Shown here: positions 1 to 8,222 of the stretch, one piece after another | How positions within the stretch are numbered: the stretch's first letter is position 1 | How the letters are laid out: the number at the start of each line of letters is the position of its first letter | DNA from: Neorhodopirellula lusitana | GTDB taxonomy: Bacteria; Planctomycetota; Planctomycetia; Pirellulales; Pirellulaceae | Length of the DNA: 64,000 nt | Reading direction: 5' to 3' | Assembly (NCBI RefSeq): GCF_900182915.1 | Contig: NZ_FXUG01000003.1 | Location: 124,001-188,000 of the forward strand | The notes under the pieces: model-generated | What the model was told of the DNA's origin: nothing | What the model saw: the letters and a program-made list of their open reading frames with translations, nothing else | Databases searched by the model: none | Program-made: the position numbers and the translations under genes

Positions 1-15
1 TGTCCGCGCCCGAAC

Positions 16-63
16 GCGACAGAAAAAGGGCGCGACAGTAAAAGGGCGCGAACGCAAAATGGC
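16..63. repeat. three tandem 16-bp repeats
   Basis: Three 16-bp units follow each other without spacer at 16-31, 32-47 and 48-63. The first two differ at one base (GCGACAGAAAAAGGGC and GCGACAGTAAAAGGGC); the third is more diverged (GCGAACGCAAAATGGC). They lie just beyond the stop of the FloA-partner gene. No coding frame is apparent and the function is unknown. More copies may lie to the left of the window. Confidence 0.7.
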
Positions 64-114
64 GAGAAAGCCAACAAGGGCGTACCAGCCCAAAGTCGTA
101 CCAGCAACGACCTG

Positions 115-555
115 CTAAAAACGTGGGCGTTCCAGGATCTCACGAAGCAAGAACGCCTGCCTCAACCCATCCGGCTCTCGCAACATTTGCTTGAGATGCT
201 CGATCGTCTTGGTGGGTTTGGATCGGCCACGGATCGTGTTATCGGCTTCCAGGTGTTCAAGGCGTCCCGCACGACCAGGGACCACCTCGATGCCTTCGAC
301 GATCTCATCGCTCGAATCAACAATCTCCGCATTGACGATGATTTCATTGGGGTCAACGCGATCATACCCAAACCGGGCTGCTGAATCGTCAACGTGGCGT
401 TCGCGATTCGCGCTGGTGTAATGCTGCGGACGGCGTTCCTGCCGCTCTCGCTGCTGACTAGCCTCGACACGCTGCTCGATGGTTTTACGCTGACGAAGCG
501 AAGCGGTGTGCTTCAAAAATGCTTCCAGTTCGCTACCTAAATTCTGGTTTGCCAT
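115..555 (-). CDS. hypothetical protein downstream of FloA
   Basis: This is a 146-residue, strongly charged protein that I do not recognise. It has no signal peptide or membrane segment, so it is probably cytoplasmic. Residues 1-60 are rich in Arg, Gln and Glu and look helical. A middle part (about 70-95) is acidic and beta-like, and the last 35 residues look helical again. It starts only 6 nt after the floA stop on the same strand, so the two are almost certainly co-transcribed. That position suggests a cytoplasmic partner of the flotillin-like membrane protein, but this is inference from context only. Confidence 0.75.
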   Translation of the reverse strand: MANQNLGSELEAFLKHTASLRQRKTIEQRVEASQQRERQERRPQHYTSANRERHVDDSAARFGYDRVDPNEIIVNAEIVDSSDEIVEGIEVVPGRAGRLEHLEADNTIRGRSKPTKTIEHLKQMLREPDGLRQAFLLREILERPRF

Positions 556-561
556 GTTCGT

Positions 562-1629
562 TTAGCCCGTCGCGTTGATGCTAGCGGATTCGTTCCCTTG
601 GCCGGCCAGTGCCTTCCTCATTTCCGTGTCCGCACTGACATTTTGCAGCTTGTAGTAATCCAGGATCATTAGCCGGCCGCTTCGAAAAGCTTCCGCCATC
701 GCTCGCGGCACAGCTGCTTCGGCCTCAACGACCTCGGCCCGACTCTGCTCAATCAGTGCCTGCATTTCCTGCTCTTCCGCCACGGCAAGGGCCCGCTTGC
801 TTTCCGCATTGGCGCGAGCGACCGCAGTGTCAGCCTCCGCTTGATCCGCTTGCAATCGAGCACCGATATTGGCCCCGACATCAATGTCCGCGATATCGAT
901 CGACACGATTTCAAACGCCGTTTGCGAATCCAGTTTTTTGGCAAGCACCGCCTTGGAAATGATGTCAGGATTCTCCAGCACCGCCTTGTGACTCTCCGCA
1001 CTACCGATCGCGCTGACAATTCCCTCGCCCACTCGTGCGATGATCGTTTCCTCCGTCGCACCCCCGATCAATTGCTGCAAGTTGGCACGAACCGTCACCC
1101 GGGCTTTCACCTTCAACTGGATACCATCCTTCGCAACCGCATCAAGCGAAGGTTTCGCCTCACCTCGAGGCGGACAATCAATCACCTTGGGATAGACACT
1201 CGTTTGCACCGATTCCAAGACATCGCGCCCGGCCAGGTCGATCGCCGTGGCTTCCCGAAAGGTCAGCGAAATCGTCTTCGCCTTTTTAGCCGCAATCAGT
1301 GCCCGAATCACTTGCTGGACATTCCCGCCAGCAAGGTAGTGAGCCTCCAACGCCCCAGAAGTGAGCTCGGGATCATTCAGTCCAGCTTGGGTGGCCATGA
1401 TCTTGCTGCGCACAATCGCCCGCGCATTGACCTTCCGAAAAGTCATCGCGATCAGGCTCGGGAAACCGATATTCGAGCCCGTCAGTACCGACTGAATCCA
1501 CAAGCCGAAGTAGTTCGCGAACACGAAAAACACGACTAAGAGCAAGCAAAATACGACCAGCGAGCCAGCGAGAACCCACGTGGTCACCCCACTGAATTGA
1601 GCAAGAGGTAACGTCAAAAGTGCGAACAT
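562..1629 (-). CDS. floA: flotillin-like protein FloA
   Basis: This 355-residue protein matches the FloA (YqfA) family of bacterial flotillin-like SPFH scaffold proteins, which organise functional membrane microdomains. Residues 5-40 form a hydrophobic re-entrant or membrane segment. The SPFH-type core follows, including the family-like stretch [20 protein letters not shown] near residue 40 and [20 protein letters not shown] sequence further on. The C-terminal third (about 265-320) is rich in Ala, Glu and Gln, as in the flotillin coiled coil. Length fits the family (about 330 residues). No nfeD gene is visible beside it, although it could lie left of the window. The hypothetical gene downstream is probably in the same operon. 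Confidence 0.92.
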   Translation of the reverse strand: MFALLTLPLAQFSGVTTWVLAGSLVVFCLLLVVFFVFANYFGLWIQSVLTGSNIGFPSLIAMTFRKVNARAIVRSKIMATQAGLNDPELTSGALEAHYLAGGNVQQVIRALIAAKKAKTISLTFREATAIDLAGRDVLESVQTSVYPKVIDCPPRGEAKPSLDAVAKDGIQLKVKARVTVRANLQQLIGGATEETIIARVGEGIVSAIGSAESHKAVLENPDIISKAVLAKKLDSQTAFEIVSIDIADIDVGANIGARLQADQAEADTAVARANAESKRALAVAEEQEMQALIEQSRAEVVEAEAAVPRAMAEAFRSGRLMILDYYKLQNVSADTEMRKALAGQGNESASINATG

Positions 1630-1804
1630 TGAGTTTCGATTGAATAGAGCAGGTTCAAAGGTGCCAATTTTTCGTGCCAGAAGTTCGTCTGTTCCACCAA
1701 TTCTGACGCTCGTATTCTATCGCATCGGACAACCTCGTGGTTAAACTGGTATGCCGTAATGGGCGATTCTCCTATTTCCTTATCACTCGAAGCGATAGTG
1801 ACCG

Positions 1805-2749
1805 ATGGCGACCCAGCGATTGACCAAACATAACGCCGCGATGATTCGCGCCGGAGTGTCGTTATTGGCCGATCGTGGAGCCGACGCGCTCTTGTTACTA
1901 CTGGATGGGGGCACGGACTGGAAACGGGTTTCCGAGCTCACGGAATCAGACAAAAACGTCGTGATTATCGCTGTCGACACGCTCGAAGATCTCGACGGTG
2001 CGGCCGAAGCGGGCCTGAAACCGCTGGCCTTGAACAAAGAAAAAGCACCGCTACTGGAACGCCTCCAAGAAGCACTTTTGGAGTCCGCCGCCGACGAATT
2101 GATTCGCACCAATGGCGAGGTGGTCGCCGTTTACAGCGGATTCCAACAAGGCCGCCTGGATTCGATCAGCCACCTGCAACTTGACGAGCGGATGCGTCGG
2201 TTCACGGTTCGCGACCTGCAAACACTCGAAAGCAGCGTACCCCTGAAAACGATCAAAGCGGTCGTCGACTTGGCTTCGCAAATCGGGCGAGAGGGCCGCG
2301 AAGGCAAACCGGTCGGAACCATGTTTGTCGTCGGCGACACCCGTAAAGTTCTCGACCATGCCAACGACAGCGGCGTCGATCCTTTCCGCGGCTACAACAA
2401 GAAACACCGCAACCTGCTCGACCCGAAGGTTCAAGAAGACGCCAAGGAGGTCGCCCAGCTCGACGGGGCCTTCGTTGTGACCCCGGAAGGCGTGATCGAG
2501 CGCAGTCGGCAAATGCTGGAGGTCAGCCACGAAGACCTAAAAATGACCAAGGGCCTCGGCTCACGTCACTGGGCCGCCGCGGCGATCACGCGGAAAACCA
2601 AAGCCGTTTCGGTAGTCGTCAGCCAATCAACCGGCACCGTTCGTCTGTATCAGAACGGTTTCCTGATCCTGCAAATCGTGCCGATGGACAAAGCTGTCAA
2701 ATGGCAAGAATTTGCCTTTGAGCCACCGCCACAATCAGGCGAAGTTTGA
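1805..2749 (+). CDS. CdaZ/DacZ-like diadenylate cyclase candidate
   Basis: The C-terminal half of this 314-residue protein carries the signatures of a DisA_N/DAC diadenylate cyclase domain, which joins two ATP molecules into c-di-AMP. These are LDGAFVV at 219-225 and GLGSRHWAAAAIT at 250-262, followed by the VSQSTGTVRLYQNG strand-turn-strand. The N-terminal 100 residues look like a Rossmann-like alpha/beta domain. That layout resembles the archaeal CdaZ/DacZ class, with a pyruvate-kinase-C-like domain before DAC, rather than membrane CdaA or DNA-binding DisA. The usual RHR motif reads RHW here, so activity needs checking. There is no membrane segment. The gene is divergent from floA. Confidence 0.8.
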   Translation: MATQRLTKHNAAMIRAGVSLLADRGADALLLLLDGGTDWKRVSELTESDKNVVIIAVDTLEDLDGAAEAGLKPLALNKEKAPLLERLQEALLESAADELIRTNGEVVAVYSGFQQGRLDSISHLQLDERMRRFTVRDLQTLESSVPLKTIKAVVDLASQIGREGREGKPVGTMFVVGDTRKVLDHANDSGVDPFRGYNKKHRNLLDPKVQEDAKEVAQLDGAFVVTPEGVIERSRQMLEVSHEDLKMTKGLGSRHWAAAAITRKTKAVSVVVSQSTGTVRLYQNGFLILQIVPMDKAVKWQEFAFEPPPQSGEV

Positions 2750-2837
2750 TTCTCTCGAAGCGAGTGCCCAGCGAGACCGCTTTGCATCGATCGCACGCCT
2801 TTGGATCGCTCCGCGTTCAGGCAAGCGATACGGATTG

Positions 2838-4148
2838 CTAAGCGATTTCCAACCCGTCCATCACTCCGGTGCTGGTCGCAAATTGGTCGACCTCCATGCC
2901 GAATTGCTGCAACAGCGATACGAAGAAGTTCGGCAAGGGATAGTTTTCCTTCTGACTGAAGGCGAGGTGCCCGGCATGCTTGAAACCGCCGCCACCAATT
3001 AAGACCGGCATATTCTTGTTGCTGTGGTTCGAAGCGTTTCCCAGATTGCTGGTCAACAAGGACGTCGTCTGGTCGAGCAGGTTCCCATTGTCGTCATCAT
3101 GCAAACTCAGGTTCCGCAGGAAATCTCCCCATTGAGCGACGACGGCCTGCTCGACAATCGCGAGCTGCTCTAGCTTCGTTTCATCCCGACCGTGGTGACT
3201 GAGCGAATGATAGCCTTCGCCCACACCTTCGAGTGGAACAACGCCACCACCACCCGGAAGATGCAGGGTCACGAATCGAGTGGAGTCCGTTTGCAGCGCG
3301 AGCTGGATGACATCACACATCGTCTTGAATCGCCCCACCAAATCGTTCGGGTTGCGAATATCGACGGGCTGCTTCGCGTCCACCTTCGGCTTGGTCTTGA
3401 TTGCCCAATTCTCAGATTGCTGCATCCGCTTTTCAAGTTGACGGACGCTGTTGAAATACTCCTCAAGCCGATCTCGGTCACCGCCGCCCAACTTCCTCGC
3501 CAACGACTTTGCATCTTCGGCAACCAGGTCCATGATGCTGCGACCTTGCCGAACTCGGTCCGCCTGCTTAGCCCGCTCTTTCGGTGACTCATTCACAAAC
3601 AATTCCGCGAACAGCCTCGACGGCGAGGTCAGCGGCGAGATCATGGCACCGCTGTCGGTGTAACACGGGCTGGTGCTGCCGCCTGTGCCTAGCACCAATG
3701 ACGGGAACCGAGTCTCATCACCCAGATGTTTCGCCAAGTACTGATCGATAGAAATCGAGTTCACGCCGAGGCCACCGGAGCCCACCGATGCCGCGGTCAA
3801 GATGCTCGCTTCGGCCCGGTGCCCACCGTTCACGCCCGGATGCGAAGCCCCCGACACCACCGTGATTCGCTCACGCAGGTCCTGCAGGGACTTCAAATAC
3901 AACGACGGTGCATATTGTTTGCCTTCGCCCTCTGGCATCCAGTTTTCACTAACCAATCCCAGCCCCATCGTCACAGCGACAAACCGCTGAGGCCGCTGCG
4001 TTGATCCTTTCCCGGATGCATTCCTACCCGACGTATCTTTCGCGAACGCGGAACGCATCGCCGACAACCACGGCAAACTCATCGCCACCCCCGTCCCACG
4101 AACAACCGTGCGGCGATGCAACCTACGCTGGAAATTAAACTCAGTCAT
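2838..4148 (-). CDS. DUF1552 family secreted protein
   Basis: This 436-residue protein belongs to the DUF1552 family, common in planctomycetes and some Deltaproteobacteria and without a known activity. The N-terminus has a Tat-like signal: Arg-Arg in [20 protein letters not shown] at about residues 11-30, then an Ala-rich cleavage region near 35. The body contains family-like segments such as [27 protein letters not shown] and [20 protein letters not shown]. It lies 30 nt downstream of the DUF1592 gene on the same strand. The two families are nearly always paired, so the products probably act together outside the cytoplasm. A hydrolytic or oxidative role with the heme partner is speculation. 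Confidence 0.9.
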   Translation of the reverse strand: MTEFNFQRRLHRRTVVRGTGVAMSLPWLSAMRSAFAKDTSGRNASGKGSTQRPQRFVAVTMGLGLVSENWMPEGEGKQYAPSLYLKSLQDLRERITVVSGASHPGVNGGHRAEASILTAASVGSGGLGVNSISIDQYLAKHLGDETRFPSLVLGTGGSTSPCYTDSGAMISPLTSPSRLFAELFVNESPKERAKQADRVRQGRSIMDLVAEDAKSLARKLGGGDRDRLEEYFNSVRQLEKRMQQSENWAIKTKPKVDAKQPVDIRNPNDLVGRFKTMCDVIQLALQTDSTRFVTLHLPGGGGVVPLEGVGEGYHSLSHHGRDETKLEQLAIVEQAVVAQWGDFLRNLSLHDDDNGNLLDQTTSLLTSNLGNASNHSNKNMPVLIGGGGFKHAGHLAFSQKENYPLPNFFVSLLQQFGMEVDQFATSTGVMDGLEIA

Positions 4149-4178
4149 GAAAGCGTTCCCGAAAGAAAGGGACTGAAA

Positions 4179-6836
4179 CTATTTGTGTAAAAACGGCTTA
4201 CTGGCAATCACTTCATCAAGGATTGAACGAACTCCGTAACGTGACCGACGACTCCCCGCGACGATCGCGTCCAAGTGTGTTCGATCAGAAAACTGAATCG
4301 TGGCGCCGGTGGCGTATACAAGGAACTGCGAAGCCAAGTTACGAGCCAACACATCGGCGTCACTCGCAATCATTTCGCGGTACTGATCGAACGAGTTGAA
4401 CTTGCGTCCGTCCACCATTTGATAACTCGGGTCAACCTTGCCACCACGCTTGTATTTCCCCTTCACCAACTGCCGGTACTGATCCCTCCATTTACCGCCC
4501 GCATCGAAATTCTCCAGTGCGAAGCCAGGCGGATCAAAATTCTTGTGACACGATGCGCACGAGGTATCCGCTTCATGCTTCGCCAACAGCTCTCGGATGG
4601 TGGTTGCCCCGCGGATATCTGGCTCAACCGCTGGCACGTTTGCCGGTGGTGGCGGAATCTCCATTCCCAAAATTCGCTCACAAACCCAAATCCCACGCAA
4701 AACTGGCGACGTGTCGTTGCCGTTGGCGGTCACCTTCAAGATCGAACCGTGGGCGAGCAAGCCGCCTCGCCGACTATTGACCTTGTTTTTGTTGGACTGT
4801 TTGCCTGGACGGGCCCCCGAAAACGAAACCAACTGCATCTGATCGCTCACGTCGACATTCATTTTTTGCAGTTCGCCATCAATCCCGTAATACCTTGCCA
4901 AGCGATTATTCAGGAACGTGTAATCCGCATTAACCAACTCCGCGATCGGCCGATTTTCTTTCAACAGCTTGCCTAGGAACAAATGCGTTTCGGACAACAT
5001 TGCATCCTGGACTGCGATATCGAAATCGTTGAACAGTCGTTTGTCCGGCTCTGTGAAATCAATGTCGATCAAATCCAGCCAATGCGCCGTGAACTCTGGG
5101 ATGAAAGACTTGCCCGCCGGCGTGGCAAGCAGCCGATCCGTTTGCCGGCGAAGTTCATTGGGATCATCCAGGCGGCCTAATCTTGCAGCAAGCAACAACT
5201 CTTTATCGGGCGTGGTGTTGCAAAGAAAGTAGCTCAAACGAGATGCGATGGCCCAGGAATCGAGCCGTCCTGATTCATCCGCCGGTTCGGTAAAATACAG
5301 AAACCGCGGCGAACAGAGGATCACACGGTAACCCGCTCGCAGACCCTGGTAGTACGCCTGACCACGGGGCAGGTCACGGTGTTCTTTGATCGTATCGAGC
5401 GCAAACCCCACAAACAGCTTGAGGTCTTCAGGCGAAGCCGGGCGGCGGAACGCGTATTGGGCGAACCGCGCCAATTGCTTCGCCAAATAGGCCTGGGTTG
5501 CCGAGGGATCAACAGCCGAAACGTCAGGGAATGATCGTTTAAGCTTCTTGTCCCACACCAAGGGAACCGAGCCAAACAGTCGCTTACGAACCGTGGCAAC
5601 ATCGCCGCCTGGGAAGACCCGCTCGATAGTCAATTGATGCAGTCCCACCCCTGAAACATCTTGGCTTTCACACTCTCCATAGCCAACCTGACCATTCTTC
5701 GTGATGGCTTTCTTGAGCGTGACGTCGCACGGGCGAATCTCCAACAGATGGCCCTTTAGCAACCATGCCTGATACGTCAAATCCTTGGCTTGGTTGGTTG
5801 CCTCAAAACCGCCGATCCAGGTCATCAAAGGTGCCCCTGCAGTGCACTCTCCACTTCGCACACTGCACCACACTCCATGCTCCGCAGGTGGTTTGATCGC
5901 CGACGCTTTCAGTTTAATTCGGTACCAACCCGACTCCGGAACCTTTGTCGACCGAATTCGACCATAGAAGGGCATACGGCTACTCCAAGTAACCGCCAAC
6001 TCGTTGCGCATCTCCGGTTCTCGGTTGCGTTGGCCAGGTCGCTTGTTGGCAATTTTCTTTGCTGGCAAGTCAAGCTGCCAACTTTGGTCTGCTTCCATCG
6101 CTCGATCAAAAGCGGCATCGAGGGCCGCATCGACAACACTCAAATGCGACTGCAAGTGAAAGTGTGACATCGTTTGCGTTTCGGCCAAATGAACGAACCC
6201 ATGCGTTCGCTGTTCCGGTGACATCGTGGCCGCCAATGGCACATCGATGCAAAGCAAATCGTTCAACGTGTTTTGCAACTGTCGATTCGTAAGCCGGCGA
6301 CTTTGCACACGCCCGTCACTGGCGTGCCGTTGTCGTTGTGCGTCATCAATCGCCTTGCTTAGCGGCGGTAAAAACCGTTTCAGCGTCCCCGCCGCAAGAC
6401 GTCCCTCATCAGGCGGCGGCATCTCACCATTCTGAACCCGATCAAAGACACGCACCCATTTCTTGACGTTCCCCTCATCTGCCAAACTTTTAGCTAGCGA
6501 CTCGACGTCAAAACCACCTTCGCCCGACTCACCATCATGGCAATCCAAACAGTGATTGCGAACGAATGACATCGCCTGTGCGGGCACGCGAATGCTTTCG
6601 ATTTCGGCAGCTGCGATCAGACAAATATGCGGGTTCGCCGTCATCAGCAAACCAACGAAAAACCAACAAGCAACCAATCGGGAAGGCCATTGAAACCGGC
6701 GATTCGGCCGAGCGGAGCGGTTGTCGAGATAACTCACGGGCGGTTGAGTCGTATGCGAGGTGGGAATGAAACGCGAGCGAGCCAGACGAACGATCCGGCA
6801 AAATGCGTCAAAATTGCGGTGCCGACGAATCAGCAA
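4179..6836 (-). CDS. DUF1592/DUF1588/DUF1585 protein with cytochrome-type CxxCH motifs
   Basis: This large secreted protein (885 residues from the first Met) has the multi-domain DUF1587-DUF1592-DUF1588-DUF1585 architecture. A membrane or signal segment lies at about 52-78. A CLDCH heme-binding motif at 96-100 is followed by GEMPPPDEGRL, the usual planctomycete cytochrome-C-like region. A second CxxCH (CASCHKNFDPPGFALENFD) lies near residue 760 in the DUF1588 part. The protein probably binds c-type heme in the periplasm. It sits immediately upstream of the DUF1552 gene as a pair. The long N-terminal extension before the signal segment suggests the true start could be internal and non-ATG. Substrate unknown. 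Confidence 0.88.
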   Translation of the reverse strand: MLIRRHRNFDAFCRIVRLARSRFIPTSHTTQPPVSYLDNRSARPNRRFQWPSRLVACWFFVGLLMTANPHICLIAAAEIESIRVPAQAMSFVRNHCLDCHDGESGEGGFDVESLAKSLADEGNVKKWVRVFDRVQNGEMPPPDEGRLAAGTLKRFLPPLSKAIDDAQRQRHASDGRVQSRRLTNRQLQNTLNDLLCIDVPLAATMSPEQRTHGFVHLAETQTMSHFHLQSHLSVVDAALDAAFDRAMEADQSWQLDLPAKKIANKRPGQRNREPEMRNELAVTWSSRMPFYGRIRSTKVPESGWYRIKLKASAIKPPAEHGVWCSVRSGECTAGAPLMTWIGGFEATNQAKDLTYQAWLLKGHLLEIRPCDVTLKKAITKNGQVGYGECESQDVSGVGLHQLTIERVFPGGDVATVRKRLFGSVPLVWDKKLKRSFPDVSAVDPSATQAYLAKQLARFAQYAFRRPASPEDLKLFVGFALDTIKEHRDLPRGQAYYQGLRAGYRVILCSPRFLYFTEPADESGRLDSWAIASRLSYFLCNTTPDKELLLAARLGRLDDPNELRRQTDRLLATPAGKSFIPEFTAHWLDLIDIDFTEPDKRLFNDFDIAVQDAMLSETHLFLGKLLKENRPIAELVNADYTFLNNRLARYYGIDGELQKMNVDVSDQMQLVSFSGARPGKQSNKNKVNSRRGGLLAHGSILKVTANGNDTSPVLRGIWVCERILGMEIPPPPANVPAVEPDIRGATTIRELLAKHEADTSCASCHKNFDPPGFALENFDAGGKWRDQYRQLVKGKYKRGGKVDPSYQMVDGRKFNSFDQYREMIASDADVLARNLASQFLVYATGATIQFSDRTHLDAIVAGSRRSRYGVRSILDEVIASKPFLHK

Positions 6837-7037
6837 ACATGCTTAATGTTAACATCTAGAGAGAATAGAGCGAAGACAATTCGCTCGAAGCCCACGACAA
6901 TTCAGCGAACGACCGGTGATGAACTTGAACAAATCGAGCTAATCTGCGTACTGGCGAAACCGATCGCTCCCGCAAAGTGGTTCGACCGGTCGTCATTTTC
7001 ATACTTCTCTCGCTAGTCCTTTAACCCCGCGGTTCGC

Positions 7038-8222
7038 ATGTCGGCCACCGTTTTGTTGATTTTGGTGGCCGCCTTGATGGCATGCATCATCAGTGGTTTG
7101 AGCCTTTATCCGGTCCGGCGTTTCGCCCGGCAACTCGGCCTGCTGGATCGCCCGGGCGGGCATAGTAGCCACACGATCCCGACACCGCTGGGTGGCGGAA
7201 TTGGCATCTATCTTGGGATCACTTTAACGGTCCTGTGCGGGCTCGCCGCGGCGTGGCTTTTACAAAGCCTGGGCCAACAAGAAGACGGCCTCGCTGAGTT
7301 CCAGGCCAAGTGGGCTAGCTGGATCCCCAGTCGCTGGTTCGACCTGGCTGCCTTTCATGCACCCGGCGTGTGGTCTCGGGCCGGTGACATTCTTTGGCTG
7401 CTTGCCGGCGGCACCATCTTGCTTGTCTTGGGACTATGGGATGATCGATACGGCCTGTCGGTCACCGTGCGTCTGGGGTGCCAATTCGCGATTGCGGCCG
7501 CTGTCGTTTTCGGACTAGGCATCGAACTGACCGCCTACATGAATGTCGGTTGGCTGACCAAGGGCTTGTCCATTTTCTGGATCGTGGCCGTCATCAATTC
7601 ATTCAACATGCTCGACAACATGGACGCGTTGTCCGGCGGAATCGCAGCCATCATTGCGGCGTCCATGGCCGGAGTCATGATGACCACGCCCGACCCCGGC
7701 ACCGACCATCCCCAATTGCTGGTCGCGGCGTTGCTGTTGGTCGTATGCGGTTCACTGCTTGGCTTCCTGTTTCATAACCGTCCACCGGCCAGCATCTTCA
7801 TGGGCGACGGCGGTAGCTACCTGGTTGGATTCCTAATCGCGGTTGCCACGCTGATGGCGACCTTCGTTGGCGGCCCCACATCCGACGGCAGCCTACGTCC
7901 TCACGCGGTGCTGGCTCCGCTATGTGCAATGGCGGTGCCGCTGTACGACATGACCACGGTGCTTTGGATTCGTATTCGCGAGGGCCGCAGTCCATTCTTG
8001 GGCGACAACAGTCACCTATCGCACCGGTTGGTCGCACTTGGTTTATCCAGACCTCGAGCCGTCGCGACGGTCCACCTGATCACCGCCACTTGCGGGCTAT
8101 CCGCTCTGTTGCTCACCCATGTCTCAATGCTTCAAGCCCTCACGGTTCTCGGCATCGTTGCCTGCATGCTGTTGCTGGTCGCGATTTTGGAATCGACTCA
8201 CTGGAAGGATCCGAAGTCGTGA
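7038..8222 (+). CDS. polyprenyl-phosphate HexNAc-1-phosphate transferase (MraY/WecA-like)
   Basis: This 394-residue multi-spanning membrane protein is a glycosyltransferase family 4 member. It transfers a sugar-1-phosphate from a UDP-sugar to undecaprenyl phosphate, the first step of a lipid-linked glycan. Visible motifs are the Asp pair in LWDDRYG (135-136), NSFNMLDNMDALSGG (187-201) with the catalytic Asp region, GDGGSYLVGF (256-265), and a C-terminal cytoplasmic His motif NSHLSHRL (324-331). It overlaps the downstream O-antigen ligase-like gene by GTGA, so the two are translationally coupled. This suggests exopolysaccharide or O-antigen assembly rather than peptidoglycan. WecA-type is more likely than MraY, but the sugar cannot be told from sequence. 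Confidence 0.88.
   Translation: MSATVLLILVAALMACIISGLSLYPVRRFARQLGLLDRPGGHSSHTIPTPLGGGIGIYLGITLTVLCGLAAAWLLQSLGQQEDGLAEFQAKWASWIPSRWFDLAAFHAPGVWSRAGDILWLLAGGTILLVLGLWDDRYGLSVTVRLGCQFAIAAAVVFGLGIELTAYMNVGWLTKGLSIFWIVAVINSFNMLDNMDALSGGIAAIIAASMAGVMMTTPDPGTDHPQLLVAALLLVVCGSLLGFLFHNRPPASIFMGDGGSYLVGFLIAVATLMATFVGGPTSDGSLRPHAVLAPLCAMAVPLYDMTTVLWIRIREGRSPFLGDNSHLSHRLVALGLSRPRAVATVHLITATCGLSALLLTHVSMLQALTVLGIVACMLLLVAILESTHWKDPKS

Noticed and set aside
6627-7016. Open frame on the + strand across the DUF1592 start and the following gap
   Set aside because: Two thirds is antisense to the DUF1592 gene and the rest has no protein-like features.
7922-8218. Upstream extension of the O-antigen ligase-like gene to an ATG at 7922
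   Set aside because: It lies wholly inside the sugar-1-phosphate transferase gene and the translated part has no membrane or family features; the GTG at 8219 in a GTGA overlap is better.
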